This document shows, piece by piece, positions 17,643 to 26,172 of a stretch of DNA of 64,000 nucleotides; position 1 is the first letter of the stretch, and each line of letters starts with the position of its first letter. The stretch is from contig JANSYI010000007.1 of NCBI GenBank assembly GCA_024742475.1, positions 186,001 to 250,000 of the forward strand, given 5' to 3'. The position numbers and the translations under genes are program-made. The DNA is from a bacterium. Lineage in GTDB: Bacteria > Myxococcota_A > Polyangia > Nannocystales > Nannocystaceae. The notes beneath the pieces were generated by a model that was not told the origin of the DNA, did not search any database, and was given only the letters and a program-made list of their open reading frames with translations.

Positions 17643-18239
17643 CTAGGGCCGCAGCTGCCGCGCCCACGCGTCGAAGTCCGCCTCGCGCTCGAGCGTCGCT
17701 AGGTCGTCGGCGGAGACCAGCTCCAACGTCGCCAGCGCCTCGCGGAGCCGATCCCGGGCCCGGGCCAGGCGGCTCCGCGTCGTGTGCGGCGAGATGTCGA
17801 GCACCTCGGCGATCTCGTGGGTCTTCATGCCCTCCCAGTAGAAGAGCTCGAGCGTCAGCTGAAAGTCGAGCGGCAGCTGCCGCAGCGCCGCGAGCAGCCG
17901 CCCTTCCCGCTCCTTGGCGCCCAGCACCGTGCTCGGCGAGGCGCCCGCGTCGACCACCGAGTCCTCGTGCGGGCTGAACGCGCGCCGCTTGCCCCGGTAG
18001 TACTCGCACAGTCGGTTACGCGCGATGCGAAGCATGTACGTGCGGAACGACGCCCGCGCCTCGAACCGCGCGCTTCCCCGCAGGCACGCCAAGAACGTCT
18101 CCTGCACCAGGTCGTCCGCCGGCCCATCGACCTTGGTCGAGAAGAAGCGAAAGAGCGTGTCGAAGTGGCGGCGAAACAAGGTGTTCCCCGCCGCAGCGTC
18201 GCCGTCCGCCCAGGCGCGCAGGAGTTCGACATCAGTCAC
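17643..18239 (-). CDS. ECF-type RNA polymerase sigma factor
   Basis: 198 residues from the GTG giving VTDVELLRAWADGD; the open frame extends upstream but without sigma character. Region 2 (FRFFSTKVDGPADDLVQETFLACLRG, then FRTYMLRIARNRL) and region 4 (LDFQLTLELFYWEGMKTHEIAEVLDISPHTTRSRLARARDRL) are clear. It lies 37 bp downstream of the DUF1501 gene on the same strand. No anti-sigma gene is adjacent. It probably activates a stress- or envelope-linked regulon, perhaps including its own operon. Confidence 0.88.
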   Translation of the reverse strand: MTDVELLRAWADGDAAAGNTLFRRHFDTLFRFFSTKVDGPADDLVQETFLACLRGSARFEARASFRTYMLRIARNRLCEYYRGKRRAFSPHEDSVVDAGASPSTVLGAKEREGRLLAALRQLPLDFQLTLELFYWEGMKTHEIAEVLDISPHTTRSRLARARDRLREALATLELVSADDLATLEREADFDAWARQLRP

Positions 18240-18276
18240 GCGAGCACGAGCGTACAACGCCACGCGCCGCTCGGGC

Positions 18277-19542
18277 TCAGAAACCCCGCAGCGGCGTCGA
18301 CGAGCCGAGGTAGCCCGTCGGGTCGACCCCGACCTGCTCGAGCACGCCCGCGGCGAAGTTGCCGTGGCGCAGCGGCGATCCGCCGCCGTCGACGGCTCCG
18401 GTCGACAGGTCCACGTTGCGGCCCCCGAGCTGCCCATTGGTGGCCCCGAGCACGCGGCCGCCGCCGATGTGTGTGCCGATGAGCATCGCGCTGGTGACCG
18501 GCCAGTGATCCTTGCCCGCGTCGCCGTTGAGCTTGGGCGTGCGCCCCATCTCCGAGACGACCGCGATCACGGTGTCTTCGAGCAGGCCTTCGTCTTCGAG
18601 GCCCGTGACGAGGCGGTGCAGCTGCGAGAACAGCTCCTGCCAGTAGAACGCCTGCTCGGCGTTACCCACGTGGGTGTCCCAGCCGGACAGCTCGATCTGG
18701 CACGCCGCCGACGTGCCCAGCTGCAGCGAGCGGATCGCCAGGTCGACCTGCAGGCCGAACGACTGCGCGTAGTCGAGCTCCCCGAACGTGCCGATGTCGA
18801 CCAGCGCCTGCGCGCGGCCCAGCGCGCTCTCGAAGTCTGCACCGCGCGTGGCGTTGCGCCCCTGCCCGTGCCACCGCTGGCGCCCTGCCGCGGCCCTGGC
18901 CCGCACGTAGTCGCCTACGGCGTCCTGCTCGTCGGGGGTCATCACGAACCGCTCGAAGCCGAGGCTGCCGTCTTCGAGGGGGAAGCCAAACTCGGGCGCC
19001 ATCAGCGTGTTGATCTGGTTGAGGTTGCCGGTGCGGGTGACCGACGCCGCGTACGGGCCCGAGAACGACACCGTGCCCAGCACCAGGTACGGCGCCGCGA
19101 GATCGTTGCCGTGCTCGACCGCCGCGATCGTGCCGATGTCAGGCGCGTCGGTGCTCGTCGTCCCGGTCATGATCCGGCGATAGCCCGACGTGTGCGAGAT
19201 CGACGAGGTCTGCAAGCCGTTGACCACCGTGGTGATCGAGGCGAAGTCTTCGAAGAAGGTGGTCACCGCAGGGCGCGACGCGGCGTCGAGGATCGGGATG
19301 CCGCCCACCTCGCGGACCGTGCCGTCGTCCGGACCGTCGATGTCCGCCTCGCCCGGCTTCGGATCGATCGCGTACGTCGTGTCCCAGCCTCCCACCGTGT
19401 TGACGATGATCAGGTTCTTGGCCTCGCCCACCTCGGCCCGCGCCGTGCGGGTTGCCAGCAGGCTCGCGCCCCACCCCGCCCCGATGGCGGCGGCCGAGCC
19501 CGTGAGCAGTCCACGTCGTGAGATTCGATTGCGCTCGTGCAT
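18277..19542 (-). CDS. DUF1501 domain protein with Tat signal
   Basis: 421 residues. The N-terminus NRISRRGLLTGSAAAIGAG is a twin-arginine signal, with probable cleavage near TRTARA. The remainder matches DUF1501, which has an alkaline-phosphatase/sulfatase-like fold: NLIIVNTVGGWDTTY near the N-terminus, then ELSGWDTHVGNAEQAF and VVSEMGRTPKLNGDAGKDHW further on. These correspond to the family's metal-site regions, but the substrate is unknown. It follows the 616-residue lipoprotein gene by 24 bp, as is usual for DUF1501 proteins paired with a DUF1549/DUF1800-type partner. Confidence 0.85.
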   Translation of the reverse strand: MHERNRISRRGLLTGSAAAIGAGWGASLLATRTARAEVGEAKNLIIVNTVGGWDTTYAIDPKPGEADIDGPDDGTVREVGGIPILDAASRPAVTTFFEDFASITTVVNGLQTSSISHTSGYRRIMTGTTSTDAPDIGTIAAVEHGNDLAAPYLVLGTVSFSGPYAASVTRTGNLNQINTLMAPEFGFPLEDGSLGFERFVMTPDEQDAVGDYVRARAAAGRQRWHGQGRNATRGADFESALGRAQALVDIGTFGELDYAQSFGLQVDLAIRSLQLGTSAACQIELSGWDTHVGNAEQAFYWQELFSQLHRLVTGLEDEGLLEDTVIAVVSEMGRTPKLNGDAGKDHWPVTSAMLIGTHIGGGRVLGATNGQLGGRNVDLSTGAVDGGGSPLRHGNFAAGVLEQVGVDPTGYLGSSTPLRGF

Positions 19543-19566
19543 GTCTTGGATCCTTGGGCTGAGGGT

Positions 19567-21417
19567 CTAGTAGAAGGCGATGCTCAGGTCCGAGAGCATG
19601 GCGGTCAGGGTTGTCTTCCAGGCGCGCACCGGGTCTCCCGAGGCTCTCAGGGCGGTCTCGAACACGGTCCAGGCGGCGTCGACCGACGCGTCGTCCGGGT
19701 CCACGTCGGTGGCGTGCAGTCGGCGATGCACGGCGACGAGTTCGGCGCGCACGTCCGCCTCGTCCTCGAGCGAGGGGTCGGCGGCCAGCAGCCTGCCCTC
19801 CCCTTCCATTGCGCGCTCGACCTCGTGGTGCGCGGCCTCGCGGGCGAGGTTTTGCAGCACCAGCATCGTGGGGCCGCTGTAGGTCGAGGCCGACTGCGTC
19901 ACGAACATCGAGTCGATGTCCCCGCCGAGCACGCGGTAGCCCAGATACGAGTCTTCGAGCAGCGGAACCCGCCCAAGGTTGAGCGGCTCGCCCGTCTCCT
20001 CATCGATGATCGTCGAGAGGTCGGTGACCCAGCGGAACCCCGTGAGATCCTCGACCATGCGCCCGAGCGCGGCAGGACGCGCCTTGAGCATGCCGACCCG
20101 CTGCGCCACATCGAGCTCCGCCTCGGTGGGCGCGTCGGGGTCGGCGGGCAGCACCGCCGCGGTGCGGAAGTCGTCGTGCAGTACGATCGCCCGGACCAGC
20201 GCCTTTGCGCTCTGCTGCGCGGCGAAGTCGGGCTCGAAGGCGTCGAGCACCTCGCCCGGCACCTCCTCGAGCCGCGTCTGGTGCAGATACGACCAGAAAC
20301 GACGCACCGCGCAGCGCGTGAACCGAGGATCTTCGGCGATGCGCGCCCCGAGGAACGCGAGGCCGTCGCCCTCGTTGCCATAGTAGGCCGCAGGCTGCAT
20401 CGGGACGTCGAGCAGCTCGGGGAAGAATTCCTCGTACCAGGGCAGCTCCATCGGGTACGGGTCCGCCTCCTCTTCCTGCTCTTGAGGCACGTACAGCGGG
20501 AAGAAGCCGCGGAAGTAGCTGGCAAGCGGGTCGAGCTGGGCGTGACACGTGGCGCAGCTGGGGTTGTCGAGCACCGCGTCGGCGACCGCCTCGGGGTCGG
20601 AGAGGTCCACGTCGATGTCCACGTCGACGTCATTGCTCGCGAAATCCGAGCACAGGAACGCGGTCGCCACCACGTTGGCGCGTCCGCGGTTGGCGTTGGC
20701 GTCCGTGCTGCGGTGTCGCTGCCACAGCCACGAGTCCGAGAGTACGCCCGCGTTGTCGCGGCCGTCGGCCCACGCGGTCTCCTGCCACCCGCCGTTGCCG
20801 TCGTAGGGGATGTCCCAGACGGCCGCGACGGTGTCGTTGGCCAGCGTGTAGTCGGCCGTGACCACCTCGGCGTACGGCCGGTCGTTCATCACGACGTGCT
20901 CGATCAGGCGCAGCGGCGCCCGCATGATGTCGCTGTTGACCTCGTAGAAGTCGCGGCCCTCCAGCGGGCCGATGTTGGGGAAACCTGCCGGGTAGTAGGC
21001 GTAGTCGGGCTCGACCAGCAGCGCCTCGTTGTGCAGGCTCATCACCGTCGCCCCGAACGCGGGGTCGTCCAGGTACGTGTCGACGATGCCCTGCAGGGCC
21101 TCCGGGTCCGCCTCCACGGCCTCCACGTCGGCCTCGGAGGGCCGCATGCCCCGCAGCGCCATCGAGACGCGGACCAGGTGCTCGACGGGCGTGAGGTACT
21201 CGACCTCCACCATCGCCTCGGGCTCGCCGGTCTCATCCCCCGAGCCGTCGTCCTCGGTATCGCTCGCCGTCGGTCCATCGTCCGTCTCCGGAGGCATCGT
21301 CTCCGAGCCGTCGGTGCCCCCGTCGGTCCCCGCCGCTCCACCGCCGCCGCCCCCACAGGCGATCAGCAGCAGCGATCCCAGGCACCGCGCCCCCCACGTT
21401 CGCGTCCACTCCGTCAT
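19567..21417 (-). CDS. cytochrome-motif lipoprotein, partner of DUF1501 protein
   Basis: 616 residues from the ATG giving MTEWTRTWGARCLGSLLLIACGG; LLIAC is the lipobox, and the in-frame extension upstream lacks a signal peptide. After a Gly/Asp/Thr-rich linker comes a helical region similar to DUF1549/DUF1592-type proteins (VEYLTPVEHLVRVSMALRG). A haem-binding motif sits in NPSCATCHAQLDPLASYF. The CXXCH followed by an LDPLA stretch echoes the CAGCH/IDPLG of the gene at 1596, so the two gene pairs are functional parallels. A secreted redox role is inferred; the substrate is unknown. Confidence 0.7.
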   Translation of the reverse strand: MTEWTRTWGARCLGSLLLIACGGGGGGAAGTDGGTDGSETMPPETDDGPTASDTEDDGSGDETGEPEAMVEVEYLTPVEHLVRVSMALRGMRPSEADVEAVEADPEALQGIVDTYLDDPAFGATVMSLHNEALLVEPDYAYYPAGFPNIGPLEGRDFYEVNSDIMRAPLRLIEHVVMNDRPYAEVVTADYTLANDTVAAVWDIPYDGNGGWQETAWADGRDNAGVLSDSWLWQRHRSTDANANRGRANVVATAFLCSDFASNDVDVDIDVDLSDPEAVADAVLDNPSCATCHAQLDPLASYFRGFFPLYVPQEQEEEADPYPMELPWYEEFFPELLDVPMQPAAYYGNEGDGLAFLGARIAEDPRFTRCAVRRFWSYLHQTRLEEVPGEVLDAFEPDFAAQQSAKALVRAIVLHDDFRTAAVLPADPDAPTEAELDVAQRVGMLKARPAALGRMVEDLTGFRWVTDLSTIIDEETGEPLNLGRVPLLEDSYLGYRVLGGDIDSMFVTQSASTYSGPTMLVLQNLAREAAHHEVERAMEGEGRLLAADPSLEDEADVRAELVAVHRRLHATDVDPDDASVDAAWTVFETALRASGDPVRAWKTTLTAMLSDLSIAFY

Positions 21418-21487
21418 CGTTGCGCTTCCAATGAAAGGATCGTGCCACGCGTACGTCCAACGTGGATCACCGGCTTGCGCCCGGGCG

Positions 21488-21522
21488 CGTTGCAAAGCGC
21501 AACGGCACCCCGCAACGGTGCC
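21488..21522 (-). terminator. two small hairpins downstream of oleD
   Basis: Two adjacent stem-loops, CGTTGC/GCAACG with a 5-nt loop (21488-21504) and GGCACC/GGTGCC with a 7-nt loop (21504-21522), lie in the 132-bp gap after the last gene of the pfa-ole operon. They could end that transcript. The stems are short. Confidence 0.3.
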
Positions 21523-21549
21523 GCGTTCTGCGTGCGCAACCGTGCCCGC

Positions 21550-22566
21550 TCAGGGCGTGGGAACGACGACCGTGTCGTCGGCGTCCCACCACTTTGCGAG
21601 CCGCTCGAGGCCCGTCTGCAGGCTCACCTGCGGCGCGTAGCCGAGGTCGCGGCGCGCGGCGGAGATGTCGAACCAGTGCGAGGTGGTGAGCTCGCGAACG
21701 ATCCAGCGGCTCATTCGCGGCTCTCCATCGGCGCCGCGGAGTTTGTGCGCGGTCTCGAGCACCCACCCCGCCGCCAGCGCGACACCGCGCGGGGCCGTGC
21801 CTCGCACCGGAGGCTTCCCGGTCGCCTGCAGGACCTGATCGATGAACGACCAGATCTCGACGGGCTCGCCCGAGGAGATGAAGTACGCCTTGCCTCCGAC
21901 CTCGGCGGGCCGGGCGTCGAGCGCCGTGGCCGCGAGCAAATGCGCCGCGATCGCGTCGTCGATGTAGGTGATGTCCATCTTCTTGGGCGGACCGGGCGTC
22001 ACGATTCTGCGGAGCTTGTCGGCGCGCGCCCGCAGGCGGGGCAGCAGGCTGGTGTCGCCGGGCCCCCAGATGATGTGCGGGCGCAGACACACCGTGCGCA
22101 GCGCGGTCCCGTTGGCGGCCATCACCCTCTGTTCGGCCTGCGCCTTGGTCTGGGGATAGAATGCGTCGTACTCGGCGGGGTATGGGTGCGACTCGTCGAC
22201 GCCCTCGAGGTCGTCGTGGCCGAAGACCACGCTTGGGGTCGAGGTGTACACGAGCCGCTCGACCGCATACGTGCGGCAGGCCGACAGCACGTTTTCCGTG
22301 CCGCGCACGTTGGTGCGCGCGAAGTCTTCGTAGGACCCCGCCGCGCCGACCTTGGCCGCGGCGTGAAAGACGACGTCGCAGCCGTCGACGGCCCGCGCCA
22401 CCGCCTCGGGGTCGGCGATGTCGCCCTGCATCGTCTCGACCCCGGCCCGCTTCAGCTCGGGGTTCTCGCTGCGCGTCAGGCTGCGGACGCTGTGCCCCTC
22501 GCCGAGCAGCGCGTGCGCAATGCCGCGTCCGAGGAACCCACCGCCGCCGGTGACCAGGGCTTTCAT
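21550..22566 (-). CDS. oleD: OleD, NAD(P)H-dependent 2-alkyl-3-ketoalkanoate reductase
   Basis: 338 residues from the ATG giving MKALVTGGGGFLG; it overlaps oleC by 4 bp. The Rossmann nucleotide motif TGGGGFLG is at the N-terminus, and a Tyr-x3-Lys catalytic pair of the short-chain dehydrogenase type (YPQTK) lies near residue 140. Family: NAD-dependent epimerase / 3-beta-hydroxysteroid dehydrogenase-like. In the Ole pathway it reduces the beta-keto acid made by OleA to a beta-hydroxy acid. It is the last gene of the operon. Confidence 0.88.
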   Translation of the reverse strand: MKALVTGGGGFLGRGIAHALLGEGHSVRSLTRSENPELKRAGVETMQGDIADPEAVARAVDGCDVVFHAAAKVGAAGSYEDFARTNVRGTENVLSACRTYAVERLVYTSTPSVVFGHDDLEGVDESHPYPAEYDAFYPQTKAQAEQRVMAANGTALRTVCLRPHIIWGPGDTSLLPRLRARADKLRRIVTPGPPKKMDITYIDDAIAAHLLAATALDARPAEVGGKAYFISSGEPVEIWSFIDQVLQATGKPPVRGTAPRGVALAAGWVLETAHKLRGADGEPRMSRWIVRELTTSHWFDISAARRDLGYAPQVSLQTGLERLAKWWDADDTVVVPTP

Positions 22567-24197
22567 GCTGCTCGAGCGGCCCACGCCGCGAGTTTCTCAC
22601 GGAAGATCTTCGAGTTGTGGCGCACGTCGACTGGGAACGATCCGCGATGGTGGAGGAAGGTCTCGATGCCCGCCGTGACGGCGTGCTCGGCCGCCAGCGC
22701 CCGCAGCTTCGGCTGCACGCTCGCCCAGTCGGCGCCCGCGGCGAGCTCGACGCAGATCGCTGGCCGCGCCGAGCCGGGCGCGCCGAGACCCACCAGCGCG
22801 GTGCGGCGGACCTCGGGCAGCGTGTTGAAGATCGCCTCGCACGGGACGGTGAACAGCGGCCCCTGCGAGGTCTGCACCCGGTGGGCCTTGCGTCCGCACA
22901 TCCAAAGCCGGCCCTGCGCGTCGAGGTAGCCCACGTCGCCCATGCGGTGCCGAATGGCCTCGCCGTCGCGGATCTTCGCGAGCGCGGTGGAGGAGGCGCG
23001 CGCGTAGTAGCCGGGCGTGACGACCGGACCCTTGACCACGATCTCACCGATCTCCCCGGCGGGCAGCGGCTCGACGTCGGCCCAGTCCGCGATCGCGTCG
23101 TCGCTGATCGGGATGATTGCGACCTCCATCGAACGCACGGGCGCGCCCACGCACACGCCCTCGCCCGCCTCGGTGCGCTGACGGGTCTCGGCCAGGATCG
23201 TATCGGAGCCGATGACCGCGACGGGCAGCGACTCGGTGGCGCCATAGGGCGTGAACACCTGCGCGCCCTCGGGCAGATGTGGGGCGATACGCTCCAGCGA
23301 GGGTATCGACGCGGGCGCCCCGGCCGAGATCGCGCGCCGCAGCGAGGTCAGGGGGGCGTCTTCGGCCTGGCAGTGGCGACCGAGCTTGTCGATGAGCGCC
23401 GGCGAGGCAAACATGTTGGTGCAGCCGTAGTCCTCCATCGCGGTCAGCAGGTCGCGAGGGTCGGCCTCGGCGGGCCGCGACGCGTCCATGATGGGCACGA
23501 CCGACGCCATCCCCAGCGCGGGACCGAACAGGGCGAAGAGCGGGAAGGTGGCCAGGTCGCGCTCGCCCGGCTCGATGCCGAACGACTCTTGCAGCAGGCG
23601 CACCTGGTTGGCGAACACGCGGTGCGGCGTGATCACCCCCTTGGGCACGCCCGTGCTGCCCGAGGTGAACAGGATCGCCGCCATCTCCTCTGGCTCGGGC
23701 TCGATCGGCTCGAACGGCGCATCGGGGCTGTCCTGCTCGAGCCGCGAGAGCGTGACGCCGCCGCCGGGCAGCCTCGGGCCGACCATCACCTTGATGCGGA
23801 CGCTCTTGCGGGCCCAGCCCAGCGCAAAGCGGGCGACGTGGGCCTTGGGGATGCCGATGAACGCCTCGGGCTCGGCCTCGGCCAGGCAGGTCCCCAGGTT
23901 CTTCACGCCCATGCCGGGGTCGACCAGCACAGGGACCGCGCCGACCTTGAGCAGCGCAAAGGTGAGCGCGAAGAACTCCGGGCTCGGCGTCACCATGAGC
24001 ACGGTGCGAACGCCCCGCGTGATGCCGACGCGGGTGAGCCCGTGGGCGATCTTGTTGCTGCGCGCCTCGAGCTGCGCCGCGGTGAGCTCGTCGTACTCCG
24101 TCCGCCCTCCCGCGCCCTTCCTGGCCACGGCGACCGCGAGCGCGTCGGGCTGCTCTCGGGCCCGCACCGGCAACCAGGCCGCGACGTTGAGCCGCAT
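22563..24197 (-). CDS. oleC: OleC, beta-lactone synthetase (AMP-dependent)
   Basis: 544 residues from the ATG giving MRLNVAAWLPVRAREQP. The adenylate-forming enzyme motif LFTSGSTGVPKG, the later YGATES motif and a C-terminal domain ending HNSKIFREKL are visible. It resembles fatty-acyl-CoA ligases, but OleC uses ATP to close a beta-hydroxy acid into a beta-lactone. It starts 5 bp after oleB and overlaps oleD. A plain acyl-CoA ligase is the alternative, but the oleABCD context decides. Confidence 0.9.
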   Translation of the reverse strand: MRLNVAAWLPVRAREQPDALAVAVARKGAGGRTEYDELTAAQLEARSNKIAHGLTRVGITRGVRTVLMVTPSPEFFALTFALLKVGAVPVLVDPGMGVKNLGTCLAEAEPEAFIGIPKAHVARFALGWARKSVRIKVMVGPRLPGGGVTLSRLEQDSPDAPFEPIEPEPEEMAAILFTSGSTGVPKGVITPHRVFANQVRLLQESFGIEPGERDLATFPLFALFGPALGMASVVPIMDASRPAEADPRDLLTAMEDYGCTNMFASPALIDKLGRHCQAEDAPLTSLRRAISAGAPASIPSLERIAPHLPEGAQVFTPYGATESLPVAVIGSDTILAETRQRTEAGEGVCVGAPVRSMEVAIIPISDDAIADWADVEPLPAGEIGEIVVKGPVVTPGYYARASSTALAKIRDGEAIRHRMGDVGYLDAQGRLWMCGRKAHRVQTSQGPLFTVPCEAIFNTLPEVRRTALVGLGAPGSARPAICVELAAGADWASVQPKLRALAAEHAVTAGIETFLHHRGSFPVDVRHNSKIFREKLAAWAARAA

Positions 24198-24202
24198 GCC
24201 GC

Positions 24203-25105
24203 TCACGCCCGCACCTGCGCCGAGGAGACGGCCGGCTCGATGAAGGCCGCGATCTTGGGCACCAGGTCTTCGGTGGCATCCTCGAGGATGTAGTGGCCGC
24301 AGTCCTCGTAGCGGTGCACCTGCGCATCGGGGAAGCGGCGCTCCCACTCGGCGAGGAAGTGGTGGTCGAAGACGAAGTCCCGCAGGCCCCAGCCGATGAA
24401 CATGGGCTTGTCTTGCAGCCGGCTCAGCCCGTTTTGCGTGGCCTCGATCGCCGAGAACGCCCGGTCGCGCGGGTGCAGCGGGATGTCGGTCACGAAGCGG
24501 TGCACGGCCACGCGATCGGCCCACGACCGATACGGCTCGAGGTAGCCCTGCGCCACCTCGGGCGGTAGGGGCCGCTTGGTCACGCAGAAGCGGTTGGCGC
24601 CGCGGACGAACGCGTTGGCCCCCCGCACGAGCAGGCCGCCCAGGCCCGGCACGCGGGCGAGGGTGAGGGCCGCGGGGAAGGCCTTGCCCGAGGGCAGGTG
24701 AAACGCGGCCGTGTTGAGCACCACGAGCTGCTTGACCCGATCGGCGTGGTCGACGGCCCAGCCGAAACCGATGCCCCCGCCCCAGTCGTGCACGACCAGC
24801 GTGACGTCCTGCAGGCCCAGGTGGTCGACGAGCGCGGTGAGGTCGTCGATGCGCGAGCGCAGCGTGTACTCGTAGTCGTCCTCGCTGGGCTTGTCGGAGC
24901 GGCCGCAGCCGATGTGATCGGGCGCGATGACCCGGTGCGTGCCCGCCAGCGCCTTGATCAGGTTGCGCCAATAGAACGACCACGTGGGGTTGCCGTGCAC
25001 CATCAGCACGACGGGGCCGTCCTTGGGGCCTTCGTCGACGTAGTGGTAGCGGTGCCCGTTGCGGTCGAGTGTGGCGGTGTTGAAGGGGTAGAGCGTGTCG
25101 TTCAC
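24203..25105 (-). CDS. oleB: OleB, beta-lactone decarboxylase (alpha/beta hydrolase)
   Basis: 300 residues. The haloalkane-dehalogenase-like alpha/beta hydrolase pattern is clear: oxyanion motif HGNPTWSFYWRNLI, nucleophile Asp107 in VVHDWGGG, and catalytic His271 in CGHYILED. OleB decarboxylates the cis-beta-lactone from OleC to the final cis-olefin. It overlaps oleA by 4 bp. Some bacteria fuse oleB and oleC; here they are separate. Confidence 0.9.
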   Translation of the reverse strand: MNDTLYPFNTATLDRNGHRYHYVDEGPKDGPVVLMVHGNPTWSFYWRNLIKALAGTHRVIAPDHIGCGRSDKPSEDDYEYTLRSRIDDLTALVDHLGLQDVTLVVHDWGGGIGFGWAVDHADRVKQLVVLNTAAFHLPSGKAFPAALTLARVPGLGGLLVRGANAFVRGANRFCVTKRPLPPEVAQGYLEPYRSWADRVAVHRFVTDIPLHPRDRAFSAIEATQNGLSRLQDKPMFIGWGLRDFVFDHHFLAEWERRFPDAQVHRYEDCGHYILEDATEDLVPKIAAFIEPAVSSAQVRA

Positions 25106-26172
25106 CAGGTCACTCCCAGCATCATGCAGTTGAGGCCGCTGCCGATGCCCAGCAGGCCCACGCGCTGCCCGGGCAGCAAGAAGTCGCGCTCAGCGGCCAG
25201 CGCGGTGGCCATCGGGAGGGCAACGGTGCCGATGTTGCCCAGGTGTTCGTATGCCACGAAGTCGCCGGCGGGGTCTCGCCCCAGCGCCTGCAGCATCGTG
25301 TCGCGGTGGGCCGCGCCGATCTGGTGGCAGACCGTCCGGTCGACCTGCTCGGGGGTCCACTGCATCGTCTCGAGGAAATCGGCCCACGTCGCCTTGCCCA
25401 GCGCGACGCCGTGTTCGAGCACGCCCGAGGCGTCCGTGGCGGCGAAGGGGCGCAGCGCGGGGTCGCCCGCAGGCGCGCTGACGCCGGGGTGCGGCTGCAG
25501 GCCCCAGCGGCACAGGCGGTGGTGCGTCGGGGCGGCGCGAGTGGCCGCACCGTGCAACCGATGCCCGCCGTAGGTCTTGCCCGTCACGAGCACAGCGACC
25601 GCGCCCGAGCCCCCGGTGAAGGTGGCGACCGCGCTGACGAAGCGGGCCATGGTGGGGTCGGCGTTGAGCCTCGCGATGGTCGCCTCGTTGATCTCCCGCG
25701 CGGTTTCGGAGGCGACGACGAGCCCCGCCTCGATCTGCCCGAGCGCGATGCGGCCCGCGACCTCGATGATGCCCGTGATGACGCCAAGGCAGGCGTTGCT
25801 CACGTCGAAGACGGCGGCGGTGGGGGCGATGGCGTGGCCGCGTGCCTCGAGCCCTGCCGCCACATGGCAGGCCGTGGCCGGCTCGAAGTGCTCCCGGCAC
25901 ACTGCGCCGTAGACCAGCATGCCGATGTCTGCGGCGGGCACGTCGTGCGCCTCGAGGCAGCGCTGCGCGGCCACGATGGCGCCCTCGGTGATCGGGTACC
26001 CCGGCTCCCACCAGCGCCGCTCGACGATTCCCGTCATGGCCTGCAGCTGACCGTGCGCCACCTTGATCGCCCGGTATGTGGGCTCGAGCGCGTCCTCGAG
26101 GTCCTCGGTGGCGACGATGACCGGCGCGAGCGCGTAGCCAAGCCCGTGAATGTAGACGTCTTCGTATCTCAT
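25102..26172 (-). CDS. oleA: OleA, head-to-head acyl condensing thiolase
   Basis: 356 residues. Ketosynthase-III-like enzyme with Cys128 in DVSNACLGVI, His283 in CHQIGAAH and Asn in EHLGNIGTVALP, the full catalytic triad. OleA performs a non-decarboxylative Claisen condensation of two long acyl-CoA chains to a 2-alkyl-3-ketoalkanoate, the committing step of long-chain olefin synthesis. Its start overlaps the pfa3 stop by 4 bp, so translation is tied to the PUFA synthase, which points to polyunsaturated acyl chains as its substrate. Confidence 0.92.
   Translation of the reverse strand: MRYEDVYIHGLGYALAPVIVATEDLEDALEPTYRAIKVAHGQLQAMTGIVERRWWEPGYPITEGAIVAAQRCLEAHDVPAADIGMLVYGAVCREHFEPATACHVAAGLEARGHAIAPTAAVFDVSNACLGVITGIIEVAGRIALGQIEAGLVVASETAREINEATIARLNADPTMARFVSAVATFTGGSGAVAVLVTGKTYGGHRLHGAATRAAPTHHRLCRWGLQPHPGVSAPAGDPALRPFAATDASGVLEHGVALGKATWADFLETMQWTPEQVDRTVCHQIGAAHRDTMLQALGRDPAGDFVAYEHLGNIGTVALPMATALAAERDFLLPGQRVGLLGIGSGLNCMMLGVTW

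Noticed and set aside
18240..18437. N-terminal extension of the sigma factor
   Set aside because: It runs under the DUF1501 gene end and is low-complexity Arg/Ser; region 2 starts right after the chosen GTG.
19537..22929. Plus-strand frame of over 1100 codons opposite the DUF1501 unit and oleD/oleC
   Set aside because: It crosses several well-supported minus-strand genes and shows no protein family features.
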